Below are positions 51,001 to 59,669 of a DNA stretch of 64,000 nucleotides, one piece after another. Within the stretch, counting starts at the first letter, position 1. Every line of letters begins with the position of its first letter. Position numbers and translations under genes: made by a program. This stretch comes from Owenweeksia hongkongensis DSM 17368. GTDB lineage: Bacteria; Bacteroidota; Bacteroidia; Flavobacteriales; Schleiferiaceae. The notes beneath the pieces were generated by a model that was given only the letters and a program-made list of their open reading frames with translations, was not told where the DNA came from and did not search any database. The stretch lies in assembly GCF_000236705.1 (NCBI RefSeq), contig NC_016599.1, positions 434,001-498,000 of the forward strand, read 5' to 3'.

Positions 51001-53763
51001 ACCAATATTTACAGTGGTATTCACGCCATTGGGGGCGCAAAACTCAGGTTTGTTACGAGCTGTTCCATTTACAGGGGTGCCACCTCTTGACGAAAATGAA
51101 GCAACAGAAGGTGTGTTTCCAAATTCTGGAGTATTGCTATAAAGCACAGCTCCCACGGCCATTGCACCTTCTGCATTAGGGTGGCCAACTATGGTGCTGG
51201 TCCCGGATTGATATTCATTAATAATCATATTGCCCTGAAAGACGATGTACTTAAAAAATACATTTTGACTTCCAGATTCGCGAACGATCAATATGTTGGA
51301 CTGTGTGTGTTGAGTCACCGTAAAAGGCATTACCTCCAAGGGGTCGTTGTTGAGGTTATTTCGGTTAAAACCGAAAAGGGTGTTCCCTAAATCATCAGTC
51401 AGATAAATGTCCAAGTCATTATTAGTACCGGTACTGGTTTGCCCAATACTATAAACTGAATCTTGCCATTGCAAAACGATGGTATAATTGCCTGGCTCTA
51501 GAGTTACACTTTGAAAAATATCGCCTCCACCAAAGTCATGAGCATCACCAAGAATGTTATTAGGAGTAGGAGCTGGGTTGAATGCGGAGGCATAGGATTT
51601 ATCACCAAAATTACCAGCTGATGAAAAGTAGCTAACTCCCGAATCTGCCACGGCATTTACAGTTTGTGAAATCACACCATCGGTCAAAAAGGGCTCTGTA
51701 ATAAAGGTGATGTCGTCTACTATTATGTCACAGCTATCTGCTGCAAGGTCTAGAATCCCTTTAGCCATATTTCCAGCGCTCAAAAAACCTGTAGTAAATG
51801 CAAGCTCAGCCTTAGGTGCCACATCATGAATTATTTGCAGCATGGCTCGGCCTTCGTCAGATTGAACTCCATAAGGGAAATCCTGAAGAACCTTTATTGG
51901 AGTTGGGTTTTTAGTATTTCCATTACCGGGTAGATCTTCGTTCAATACGTCTGTCGGAGCTTTATTTCCTGGTTGAGTATTGTAGCTATTTGACAAAACT
52001 CCAACTTTCACACCTTCACCGGCAACATCATACCCTAATCTTGCAAAAGGAGCTCTTAGAGCTTTATCGCCTTGACTTAGTGCAATTCCACTATTTACAA
52101 CTGGGGGAAAGAGAGGACGAACGTAATTGATAAGAAGGGGGAGACTATCTAGTTTTTGTAAATTTTGGATAGGAAACAGACCTGTTATAGTCAATGAAGA
52201 AGGGCCATTATCAATCACATTTGTAAGACCATAGCTTGGTGATTGCAACAAACTAAGAAGCGTTTGATATTGTCCTTGTACTGCAATAACCTCTATGTAA
52301 ACCCCGCCATTATCTAACCTGAAAATGTTACCAGCGGTGTCATTATAATTTGCATTGTCAATCAATGTTCCCAATTCAGAGCCAGTAGGATTGGGCGATT
52401 TACCTGCGGTGGGTGGCGGATAATAGGGTATAATGCAGCTTGATTCGGGCACATTCACATTTACAGATTGGGAGCAGCCACTGGCCAGGGAAACAGTCAA
52501 CGTGTATAGTCCACCTTTATTTACCGTAGGGCTAAGCGTATTGGCTCCGCTTGCAATATTTCCATTTGCCGTGTGCCAATTGTAAGTGGCATTTGTAGCG
52601 CTGGTATTTGCTAATAGTACAACATTGCGTTGGCTGCAGGTTACTGAGTCAGGGGTGCTAATATTGATAACAAATGAAGAATCACAAAAGGCGAAAGGTA
52701 CATGTTGAAAAGTTACACCATTATTTAGGGTTACAAACTTGGGGCTGAAAAGTGCACCGGTTACAAATGCTTGGCTTGTGTTTTTACTAATAGTAATACC
52801 TCCGAAAGGAGCCCAAACCGTTCCTTTCCATTCTGAATATTTATTTGTACCAATCCACCCCGAATTTTGATACCAAGCTGTTTTTCTATCGCTTGAGGAA
52901 GAGCCTGTTCCGTGCGTTTCAGCGTAAATCCTTGAAGCATCGCCTCCATTGATAATGTTTACCTCAAGTTTCCCAAGGTCTACATCTCCATGAATTAGAA
53001 GTCGGATGTTACCTGTGGGGGCGTTTTGAAAATCGAAGGTGAAAACGTTTTTGTACCCAGTATTTTTTATTGCGCTAAACACATAATCACCAATTCCAGA
53101 AAACACAAGCTCATTTACACCACTTAAGGCAATACTGTCATAAGAACCGGGAGTAATATTAGCATCACTGTAAATAGAAGTTGATCCCAAGGGAGGGAAG
53201 CTGTTTACGAAAGGATATTTGGGTAGCGGTGCGAATACAGGTTGAGACAACACTTCACCACCCTGTGGAGTTGGGCCATCGTACTGCGTTCCTGCTGGAT
53301 GGGTTACTTGCCCAATTACAAAGCCGGGTTGAATAATGATATCACCATTTATGAAAAGATTACCAGCCAAATTTGCACGGTGACCAACTGTTAAAGTAGA
53401 GTTTGAGCTTGACCTGGCATTTGCGCTCCAAATACTTCCAGACACTTGGGCATCTGTAAAAATGTGAGTTTCATTTCTTGCGTAGATTCCTCCTTGAAGC
53501 GTAAATGACCATAAGGTGGATACGTTAGTATAGCTTCCTACATTTCCCCCCAATATTACATTGGTTGCTCCTAAAGAAACTCCACAATCATTGGGTGCTA
53601 CGCAATTAGAATCCCCTCCCAAAATTGCATAATCCATAATGGAAGATGATTGTGAGGTGCTGAATAGGGGGATTAAGAAAATAATAAGTCCGAGGAATGT
53701 TTTGTTTCCAAAGGAAATACTCCAATTGCTGCCAAGGCTGGCGCATTTTGTAAAGGTTTGCAT
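48055..53763 (-). CDS. giant multidomain subtilase-like T9SS surface protein
   Basis: 1902 residues. Signal segment about 15-39; beta-rich adhesin-like domain (40-360); PKD-like domain (365-445); S8 subtilase-like domain (about 570-975); IPT/TIG-like domain (about 1005-1095); five MBG domains (about 1098-1700); T9SS type A sorting domain (about 1825-1902). Ser937 of GTSAAAPH and Asn718 of SAGN fit a subtilase, but the Asp and His positions read Ser591-Asn592 and Glu637. MBG domain 2 carries four AYGRAVVN octapeptides at residues 1258, 1287, 1337 and 1349, then YPLVNA-QPLVNG-IPLING. Probably a surface adhesin or altered peptidase. Confidence 0.88.
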   Translation of the reverse strand: MQTFTKCASLGSNWSISFGNKTFLGLIIFLIPLFSTSQSSSIMDYAILGGDSNCVAPNDCGVSLGATNVILGGNVGSYTNVSTLWSFTLQGGIYARNETHIFTDAQVSGSIWSANARSSSNSTLTVGHRANLAGNLFINGDIIIQPGFVIGQVTHPAGTQYDGPTPQGGEVLSQPVFAPLPKYPFVNSFPPLGSTSIYSDANITPGSYDSIALSGVNELVFSGIGDYVFSAIKNTGYKNVFTFDFQNAPTGNIRLLIHGDVDLGKLEVNIINGGDASRIYAETHGTGSSSSDRKTAWYQNSGWIGTNKYSEWKGTVWAPFGGITISKNTSQAFVTGALFSPKFVTLNNGVTFQHVPFAFCDSSFVINISTPDSVTCSQRNVVLLANTSATNATYNWHTANGNIASGANTLSPTVNKGGLYTLTVSLASGCSQSVNVNVPESSCIIPYYPPPTAGKSPNPTGSELGTLIDNANYNDTAGNIFRLDNGGVYIEVIAVQGQYQTLLSLLQSPSYGLTNVIDNGPSSLTITGLFPIQNLQKLDSLPLLINYVRPLFPPVVNSGIALSQGDKALRAPFARLGYDVAGEGVKVGVLSNSYNTQPGNKAPTDVLNEDLPGNGNTKNPTPIKVLQDFPYGVQSDEGRAMLQIIHDVAPKAELAFTTGFLSAGNMAKGILDLAADSCDIIVDDITFITEPFLTDGVISQTVNAVADSGVSYFSSAGNFGDKSYASAFNPAPTPNNILGDAHDFGGGDIFQSVTLEPGNYTIVLQWQDSVYSIGQTSTGTNNDLDIYLTDDLGNTLFGFNRNNLNNDPLEVMPFTVTQHTQSNILIVRESGSQNVFFKYIVFQGNMIINEYQSGTSTIVGHPNAEGAMAVGAVLYSNTPEFGNTPSVASFSSRGGTPVNGTARNKPEFCAPNGVNTTVNIGGPNIESDAFPNFFGTSAAAPHAAGVAALLKSAQAKFENHNSTPLEIKNLLSNTAIDMGASGFDNESGSGFIQADQAMLSFANPKPSVSQVSFLDTTQIPGTDTISVNIIGDYFTPSSIVLLRDDTVSSNYINSSEIAANIPPFNGNPPVRVYNNPISSSLLDGGFSDTLLLFSPTKKNVQIVVNNKTKKYSEAVPLLTFEVLVDSIPFDSAGYSLYDLGLDSIDVFTTATSTSNVGIYLIRAEMDSLDLNIPYELGLSELFNYEFVDGSLTINPMPLTITAKDTTVEYGYPLGDFHFEYSFEDSLVAPSELALFSDSIEYNHQSNLTNAVAVVRRSAYGRAVVNADLRGLSYAASRRSVENSRAVAYGRAVVNSAIQYDTTYFVEIAAQSIFDYQTSPNNATLLTAPRQRGSTLSAYGRAVVNARAVAYGRAVVNGYPLVNAQPLVNGIPLINGLDTISDSGEVALVFDENDLDTLGTDSVFRFLPINLITGTDVGVHIIVPAPLFNANYNITYELGNLTITPATLTFKVDSLTRTYGDSISFSHSTSGYQYGDADSNVIKNIPTYKILDSSENSISTTQVDAGTYTIVPDSLMLVQPTNYVVHYVLGKLVVNKANLIVTAEDTSKIYGKPNPAFNLSYNGFEYNDAPGDLTLPIVSCQAVDSSSIGVYPIYLLGGSSGNYDIILIDGILTVNPAEIYVTARDTFAEAGSPAPPFNYDILGDHYSIDSILSAPSLTLGSMYTGAAGVYDINPSGLVIERASNYLIYYTTGQLYVNPKGIGTQKILLSLQCVDQISNHSSGFDYVAHISYSNRNSTPIYIPKGKNNVILSGGLNSDDPTEIFHAGNGSKDIYFDGSGFAWFVFSNQNNSLSYSLVYANNNSQKCIVAKKSSSPIELAEEYATEPSIYPNPVKNHLVINTFNQFAGEEIFIYDLNGKRTNENYILTKTDLGNYKVDFSNVHPGMYMVIVQTKEERFTYKVIKD
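49647..49992 (-). repeat. coding repeat block AYGRAVVN / xPLVNG
   Basis: Four octapeptide copies lie at 49969-49992, 49882-49905, 49732-49755 and 49696-49719 (minus strand), followed by three hexapeptides of form xPLxN(A/G). The four copies differ at several synonymous positions, so the repeat is kept at protein level and is not a recent DNA duplication. Confidence 0.85.
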
Positions 53764-53855
53764 GGTTGTAAGGTCTGGTTTTGCTTGTATTAAAAGTACT
53801 TGTTTTCAATGACATAACATTGAATGTTCACTTTTTCGCGATAGCGTAAGATTGA

Positions 53856-53875
53856 TATCCCTGAAATCAGGGATA
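53856..53875. promoter_or_regulatory. 9-bp palindrome upstream of the giant gene
   Basis: TATCCCTGA-AA-TCAGGGATA, perfect 9-bp arms with a 2-base centre, 93 bases before the start codon of the 1902-residue protein. No T-run follows, so an operator is more likely than a terminator. The binding protein is unknown. The 213-base gap holds no other ORF. Confidence 0.5.
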
Positions 53876-53976
53876 GTCCATTGTTGTATTAAACCAGATT
53901 TTAATAATCGAGAAAATGCCTGTAATAACTTTGTAATGAAGGTGTTATGGGGTGGGTGCTTTTGGAAGTGTCTGTT

Positions 53977-54366
53977 TTACAATTGATAATCAAATTCGTA
54001 AAAGTGTTTTCCTTCCTTGATGATAATCGCCATAGTTCCAGAAATATTTTCCAGTTCTCCACTACCAGAATTAGGCACTACTTCTAGAATAAGTTTGTTA
54101 TCCGTGCTGGTCATCGTTCCAAAATGCTGAAGAATGAAACTTCCTTTTTTCCCATGAAGGGTACCATTTGCTTGCTCGATAGCTACATATCCTGCCGAGC
54201 CCTTTACAGAGCTCATAGCACTTAGCATTTCACCTTTGCTTTGCGCTGATAAGTCACCGTGAAATGTTTTGTCAATTGACATTCTTCCAAGCTGAGCACC
54301 ATCACTTGCTTGTGCAGAAAAATCTAGTGGTGTCATTTTTACTTCAAAGGATCCGGTGGCTTTCAT
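53977..54366 (-). CDS. DUF3224 domain protein
   Basis: A 129-residue protein of the DUF3224 family, a small beta-barrel. The visible family blocks are MKATGSFEVKMTPL, IDKTFHGDLSAQSKGEMLSAMSSVKGSAGYVAIEQANGTLHGKKGSFILQHFG and SGELENISGTMAIIIKEGKHFYEFDYQL. The role of the family is not established. No signal peptide, so cytoplasmic. It is preceded by a possible -7 at 54386-54393. Confidence 0.9.
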   Translation of the reverse strand: MKATGSFEVKMTPLDFSAQASDGAQLGRMSIDKTFHGDLSAQSKGEMLSAMSSVKGSAGYVAIEQANGTLHGKKGSFILQHFGTMTSTDNKLILEVVPNSGSGELENISGTMAIIIKEGKHFYEFDYQL

Positions 54367-54385
54367 AAGTGATAATTTAGAATTT

Positions 54386-54393
54386 CAAATGTA
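54386..54393 (-). promoter_or_regulatory. candidate -7 element of the DUF3224 gene
   Basis: TACATTTG on the minus strand fits TAnnTTTG and ends 19 bases before the start codon. No matching -33 was found. Confidence 0.38.
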
Positions 54394-54655
54394 TTAGAAA
54401 TACGCTATGGTGACCTTAGTCGTGAATAACTCTAAATGAAAGGTTTAGAAGTGGTAGACCTAAAGTGGGCAAAATTCCCAAATTAATACCCGAAAAAGTT
54501 TTCCATATCTGCATCCCTTTGCAGGAGTGCGATTGAGTACTTTAGAAACATACCATTGTTAATTTCGTTTATAAGGAAGATGAGTTTCAAAAGGGGCTGT
54601 GAGTATATTTATAGTCACTCTTTAAAGAAAATAATACACCCCAAAAAATAGATTT

Positions 54656-57220
54656 ATGAAGACAGAAGTGGTAGCGGATGTGACTGATAGATTGAGTTAT
54701 ACGTACGAAGAGGCTCTAGAGGCGGCCAGTAAATATTTTGATGGTGATGAACTTGCTGCAGGTGTTTGGTTGAATAAATATGCTCTTAAGGATTCTTATG
54801 GCAATATATATGAGCGCACTCCTGAAGATATGCATCATAGAATGGCAGCTGAGATAGCGCGTGTAGAAAAAAAATACCCGAATCCGATGAGTGAGGCGGA
54901 GGTGTTTGAAGTGTTAAATAGGTTTAAATATATCGTTCCACAGGGTGGACCGATGACGGGTATTGGAAATGAATTTCAGGTAGCTTCACTTTCAAATTGC
55001 TTTGTAATAGGAAATGATGGAACAAGTGATAGTTATGGAGGGGTGATGAAGATTGATGAAGAGCAGGTTCAGCTGATGAAACGAAGGGGTGGAGTTGGTC
55101 ACGACCTGTCACACATTCGGCCGAAAGGCTCGCCTGTAAAAAACTCTGCACTTACCGCTACGGGTGTGGTTCCTTTTATGGAGCGATACAGCAACTCTAC
55201 GCGCGAAGTTGCGCAAGATGGAAGGAGAGGAGCACTTATGCTGAGCATATCCATTGACCACCCGGATTCAGAAGCTTTCATAGATGCCAAGCTTGATGGA
55301 ACTAAAGTAACTGGGGCAAACGTATCTGTTCGTATCACTGATGCTTTTATGAAAGCCGCTGTAAGCGGTGAAAAATATACACAGGCATTCCCTATTGGTT
55401 CCAAAGACCCATTAATAACCAAAGAAGTTGACGCTCGTTCTATTTGGAATAAAATAATACATAATGCATGGGCTTCGGCAGAACCAGGTATTTTGTTTTG
55501 GGATACTATAATTCGTGAGTCTGTGCCGGATTCGTATAAAGACCTTGGTTTTGAGACGGTGTCTACCAACCCATGTGGCGAAATCCCACTTTGCCCTTAT
55601 GACTCTTGTCGTCTTTTAGCTATCAATTTATTGAGCTATGTAGAAAATCCGTTTTCAGAAGGCGCTTCTTTCAATTTTGAAAAATTTAAAGAACACGCTA
55701 AAATAGCTCAGCGCATAGCTGATGATATTATTGACCTTGAACTTGAGAAAATTGATGCCATTATGGCCAAAATAAAGGCCGATCCGGAGAGTGAAGACGT
55801 AAAGCGTACGGAGTTTAGCCTTTGGGAAAAAATCAAAGAAAAATGTATACAAGGGCGTAGAACAGGGATTGGCATTACTGCCGAAGGAGACATGCTGGCC
55901 GCTCTAGGTTTGAGATATGGCTCTGAAGAATCACTTGATTTTACTGAAGAGGTACATAAAACTTTGGCTGTTGAGGTGTATCGTGGATCCATGGAATTGG
56001 CTAAAGACCGCGGAGCCTTTGGAATATTTGACTGGGAGTTGGAAAAGGAAAATCCATTCTTGGCTCGCTTGGGGGAAACCGATCCAGAGCTACTTCAAAA
56101 TATAAGTAAGCATGGCCGTAGAAATATAGCCCTTCTTACAATCGCCCCTACAGGTACTACTAGCCTTATGACGCAGACTACTTCTGGTATTGAGCCGGTA
56201 TTTATGGTGTCTTATAAACGCAGGAAAAAAATCAACCCAAATGATAAGAATACCCGAACAGACTTTGTAGATGATTTAGGTGATCACTGGCAGGAATTTT
56301 TCGTGTTTCATCACCAGTTTGCCAATTGGCTAAAGCTTAATGGCTACGACCTTGCTGAAGTAGAGCAGATGGAAGAAGATGCTCTGAATGAAATTATCGC
56401 CAAGTCGCCTTATGCTGGTTCTACCGCTAGAGATGTGGATTGGGTAAATAAAGTTCATCTGCAGGGTAGAGTGCAAAAATGGGTAGACCATTCCATTAGC
56501 GTTACGGTAAACGTGCCAGAAGATACAACCGAAGAAAAGGTAAATGAAATATACCGTACCGGGTGGGAGTCCGGCTGCAAAGGAATTACCATTTATCGCG
56601 ATGGGAGCCGTTCAGGCGTTTTGGTAGAAAATAAGAAAAAAGAAGAAAAGGAGGAAGGAGCTTATATTTCTGAGCAGAAAGCACCGGCTCGTCCGCAAAT
56701 TTTGGAAGCTGATGTGGTTCGTTTTAATAATAATGAAGAGCGATGGCTAGCCGTAATAGGTTTGCTTAATGATCGTCCTTATGAAATATTTACAGGACGG
56801 GCTGAGGATTCGTTTCATTTGCCTTACTGGTGTAAAACCGGTTATGTAATGAAGAGTAAGGACGCGGATGACAATACGCGTTATGATTTCCAGTATAAGG
56901 ATAAAGATGACTTTAGGATTACCATAGAAGGGCTATCGAGGTCTTTTAACCCTGAGTTTTGGAATTATGCAAAATTGATAAGTGGAGTACTTCGTCACGG
57001 GATGCCATTGCTGGATGTGGTGCATATGGTGGAAAACTTACACTTGAGTGATGAATCACTTAATACCTGGAAAAACGGTGTGGTGCGTGCGCTAAAGAAA
57101 TATATCCCTAATGGTACCAAAGCTGTGGAAAGCACCTGTGGCGAATGTGGTGAGGATGCCGTAATTTATCAGGAAGGCTGCCTTATTTGCAAAAGCTGTG
57201 GAAACAGTAAATGTGGGTAG
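54656..57220 (+). CDS. nrdJ: adenosylcobalamin-dependent ribonucleotide reductase (class II)
   Basis: An 854-residue enzyme reducing ribonucleotides to deoxyribonucleotides with a B12-generated thiyl radical, in aerobic or anaerobic cells. Active-site NPCGEIP gives Asn305, Cys307 and Glu309; Cys115 (SLSNCFV) is the expected redox partner, and the PTGTTSL loop is present. A C-terminal region (about 700-854) ends in a Cys-rich tail (CGECG ... CLICKSCGNSKCG), as in the long NrdJ form. No B12 riboswitch was recognised in the 289-base gap upstream. A bidirectional terminator follows. Confidence 0.94.
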   Translation: MKTEVVADVTDRLSYTYEEALEAASKYFDGDELAAGVWLNKYALKDSYGNIYERTPEDMHHRMAAEIARVEKKYPNPMSEAEVFEVLNRFKYIVPQGGPMTGIGNEFQVASLSNCFVIGNDGTSDSYGGVMKIDEEQVQLMKRRGGVGHDLSHIRPKGSPVKNSALTATGVVPFMERYSNSTREVAQDGRRGALMLSISIDHPDSEAFIDAKLDGTKVTGANVSVRITDAFMKAAVSGEKYTQAFPIGSKDPLITKEVDARSIWNKIIHNAWASAEPGILFWDTIIRESVPDSYKDLGFETVSTNPCGEIPLCPYDSCRLLAINLLSYVENPFSEGASFNFEKFKEHAKIAQRIADDIIDLELEKIDAIMAKIKADPESEDVKRTEFSLWEKIKEKCIQGRRTGIGITAEGDMLAALGLRYGSEESLDFTEEVHKTLAVEVYRGSMELAKDRGAFGIFDWELEKENPFLARLGETDPELLQNISKHGRRNIALLTIAPTGTTSLMTQTTSGIEPVFMVSYKRRKKINPNDKNTRTDFVDDLGDHWQEFFVFHHQFANWLKLNGYDLAEVEQMEEDALNEIIAKSPYAGSTARDVDWVNKVHLQGRVQKWVDHSISVTVNVPEDTTEEKVNEIYRTGWESGCKGITIYRDGSRSGVLVENKKKEEKEEGAYISEQKAPARPQILEADVVRFNNNEERWLAVIGLLNDRPYEIFTGRAEDSFHLPYWCKTGYVMKSKDADDNTRYDFQYKDKDDFRITIEGLSRSFNPEFWNYAKLISGVLRHGMPLLDVVHMVENLHLSDESLNTWKNGVVRALKKYIPNGTKAVESTCGECGEDAVIYQEGCLICKSCGNSKCG

Positions 57221-57242
57221 AAATTAGAGTATAGTGATGAAC

Positions 57243-57280
57243 AAAAAAAAGGGCTTCGAAAATTTGCGAAGCCCTTTTTT
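57243..57280. terminator. bidirectional intrinsic terminator
   Basis: A 14-bp stem (AAAAAAGGGCTTCG with CGAAGCCCTTTTTT) and 8-base loop, flanked by A- and T-runs, lies between nrdJ and the convergent DUF58 gene and can act on both strands. Confidence 0.88.
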
Positions 57281-57303
57281 ATTTGTTGAAATCACGTGGA
57301 TTA

Positions 57304-58635
57304 TCACATTAACCCTCTTGATTTGAGTTCAAGATATTTATTTATAGTGTTGGCAGTAAGGTCTTCAGGCTTTGTTTTTATGGTTTGAATTCCCACCTTT
57401 TGAAGTTCATACATTACCTGATCCAATTCTTCACTTAGTCGCTGAGCCATTGTTTGGGAGGCAATGTCAAAAAGGTTTGTCACCTTGTTGCTTTTAAATT
57501 TTTGAAGCTCCGTATTTTCAAAGAAAACAACTACTAAAAGATGATCTCGGTTTATTCGTTTTAATTCAGGAAGAGCTCTTTGCAAAGCATTTAGACTCAT
57601 GAAGTTGGTGAACAAAAGTAGCATAGAACGGCTTTTGACTTTTGTGCGAAGTGATTCGTATAAACCTTGAAAATTGCTCTCATATTCGCCTTCAGTTTGA
57701 ACGTAAAGGCTATCAAGTATTTTTTGAATTTGGTTGTTTCTTCGCTGTGCAGGGATGAAGGATTCTAATTCTTTCGAAAAGGTAATTAAGCCAACATTAT
57801 CTTGGTTACGCAAAGCTATATTAAGAATGGTGAGAGAGGTATTAATCGCGTAATCCATTAGACTCAATCCTTCAAAAGGCATTCGCATTACGCGGCTTTT
57901 ATCAATTATAGCATATACCTTTTGCGATTTTTCTTCTTGATAGTTATTTACCATCATATGCCCCACGCGGCTGCTTGCTTTCCAGTTGATAGAGCGAGGA
58001 TCGTCACCCGGTACATATTGACGAATATCTCCGAATTCGTAGCCATGACCAATTCTTGGAGTTTTTCGAATTCCATCTTGTGTATGCCCGGTATTAAAAA
58101 GCATTAATTCAAACTTTCGCATTTGCTCAAATGATGGATATACCTTTACTATTTGCTTAGCTGATATCGTTTTACGGTATTCTACAAGTCCAAATTTGCC
58201 AGTAAAGAAAACATTGGTATTATGAAAAACGTACTCACCACGAGTGAGGGGTTTTAAAGAATAAGTGTGAACTTCAGAACTTTCACTTTCCACTTTTTGC
58301 AAGACTTCAAAGTCCCTTTTTTGAAACTGCAGGGGTAACTCATCAATGATTCTAATTGATACCGAATGACTACCAGTATTCTTGATCAAGAGCTTTACTT
58401 CATTAAAATCAGACATTGAGAAGTGTTTTGGTACTTTTCTGCTGATACTAATAAATTGGGCTTGCTTAGCGCTGTTTTGCAGGTCTATCGCAATGCCGAT
58501 AAATAACGTAGCTAAAGTGATAAAACCAATGTATACAAGCCAAGGCCAACTAAAGCCAAGGGCAAATAGTAAAGACGCAAAACCCAAAAGGTAAAATACT
58601 CTGTTTTTAAGAAAAATAGGCTTTAAAAACTTCAT
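57304..58635 (-). CDS. DUF58 / vWA-like domain protein
   Basis: A 443-residue protein with two N-terminal TM segments (about 13-48), a beta-sandwich region and the DUF58 core YVPGDDPRSINWKASSRVGHMMVNNYQEEKSQ (about 212-243), then a von Willebrand A-like fold (VYAIIDKSRVMRMP, LLLFTNFMSL). It is the usual partner of MoxR AAA ATPases, in a complex whose task is not well established. Its ATG overlaps the MoxR stop by four bases. Confidence 0.88.
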   Translation of the reverse strand: MKFLKPIFLKNRVFYLLGFASLLFALGFSWPWLVYIGFITLATLFIGIAIDLQNSAKQAQFISISRKVPKHFSMSDFNEVKLLIKNTGSHSVSIRIIDELPLQFQKRDFEVLQKVESESSEVHTYSLKPLTRGEYVFHNTNVFFTGKFGLVEYRKTISAKQIVKVYPSFEQMRKFELMLFNTGHTQDGIRKTPRIGHGYEFGDIRQYVPGDDPRSINWKASSRVGHMMVNNYQEEKSQKVYAIIDKSRVMRMPFEGLSLMDYAINTSLTILNIALRNQDNVGLITFSKELESFIPAQRRNNQIQKILDSLYVQTEGEYESNFQGLYESLRTKVKSRSMLLLFTNFMSLNALQRALPELKRINRDHLLVVVFFENTELQKFKSNKVTNLFDIASQTMAQRLSEELDQVMYELQKVGIQTIKTKPEDLTANTINKYLELKSRGLM

Positions 58636-59669
58636 CGAGGAACTTCAATGTCTTCTAGAATAGATTCAATAATGTCATTTGTAGTAAAACCTTCCATCTC
58701 GGCAGTAGCACTAGGTATAAGGCGGTGATTGAGTACTGGGTGGCAGGCACGTTGTACATCGTCAGGCTTTACAAAATTGCGTCCGGCCATTGCTGCAAAG
58801 GCTTTGGAAACTCGCATTATGGCTAAAGATGCTCGAGGTGAAGCTCCCAAATATATAGATTGATGATTGCGAGTGGCTTGTATTATTTGAGTGATATAAC
58901 CCAAAATTTGCTTGTCGATATGAATTTGCTGAATGTAGTTTTCACATTCTTTCAAGCTATCCTTGTTTAAAATACTGGAAACGTTTTCTTCAATTTTTCG
59001 GTCAAAATCGTTTTGAAACCTTTCAAGAATTGCCAGCTCATCTTCAGCATTGGGATATGGAACCTTTATTTTAAAAACAAATCTATCCAGTTGAGCTTCA
59101 GGAAGACGGTAAGTGCCTTCTTGATCAATGGGGTTTTGAGTGCCTATTACCAAAAATGGATAAGCAAGCGGATAGGTAGTTCCTTCCATAGTTATCTGTC
59201 GTTCCTCCATTACCTCAAATAGGGCGGACTGAGTTTTGGCTGGAGAACGATTGATCTCATCAATCAATACGAAATTTGTAAAAATTGGCCCTTTGTGAAA
59301 AGAGAAGTCCCCATTTTTTTGATCAAAAACCATGGTGCCCAAAACGTCAGAAGGCATAAGGTCGGGAGTAAACTGTATACGCTTAAAATCTACACTGATA
59401 GCTTGTGAAAGAAGCTTTACCAAAAGTGTTTTTGCCACTCCGGGAAATCCTTCTAAAAGCACATGACTATTGGTAAAGAGTGCTGCAAGTGTTTCTTCAA
59501 TGGCATTGTCCATGCCTATCAGTACTTTATTAAGCTCAGTTTTAATGTCAGCTACATTTTGCTGCACTACATTGCTTGTTTGTTCCGTATCTACTGCCGG
59601 ACTGTTCATTGGAGAAGTGGTACTTTCTTCAGTATTATTTTCTTCAGGAGTGTTTTTTTCTTCAATCAT
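58632..59669 (-). CDS. MoxR-family AAA ATPase
   Basis: A 345-residue AAA+ chaperone-type ATPase. Walker A GFPGVAKT is at about residues 75-82, Walker B VLIDEINR with the following SPAKTQSAL at about 137-144, and the sensor segments VIGTQNPIDQEGTYRLPEAQLDRF are present. A C-terminal lid domain follows (YLGASPRASLAIMRVSKAFA). The first 40 residues are Glu/Thr/Ser-rich, an unusual acidic leader. MoxR proteins act on vWA partners, here the DUF58 protein, and overlap both neighbours by four bases. Confidence 0.93.
   Translation of the reverse strand: MIEEKNTPEENNTEESTTSPMNSPAVDTEQTSNVVQQNVADIKTELNKVLIGMDNAIEETLAALFTNSHVLLEGFPGVAKTLLVKLLSQAISVDFKRIQFTPDLMPSDVLGTMVFDQKNGDFSFHKGPIFTNFVLIDEINRSPAKTQSALFEVMEERQITMEGTTYPLAYPFLVIGTQNPIDQEGTYRLPEAQLDRFVFKIKVPYPNAEDELAILERFQNDFDRKIEENVSSILNKDSLKECENYIQQIHIDKQILGYITQIIQATRNHQSIYLGASPRASLAIMRVSKAFAAMAGRNFVKPDDVQRACHPVLNHRLIPSATAEMEGFTTNDIIESILEDIEVPR

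Noticed and set aside
54367-54655. Cobalamin riboswitch before the B12-dependent reductase
   Set aside because: No B12-box-like core could be seen. Only a model search could exclude it fully.
55099-55569. Minus-strand ORF of 156 codons opposite nrdJ
   Set aside because: Antisense to the conserved nrdJ active-site region; no start context or motif.
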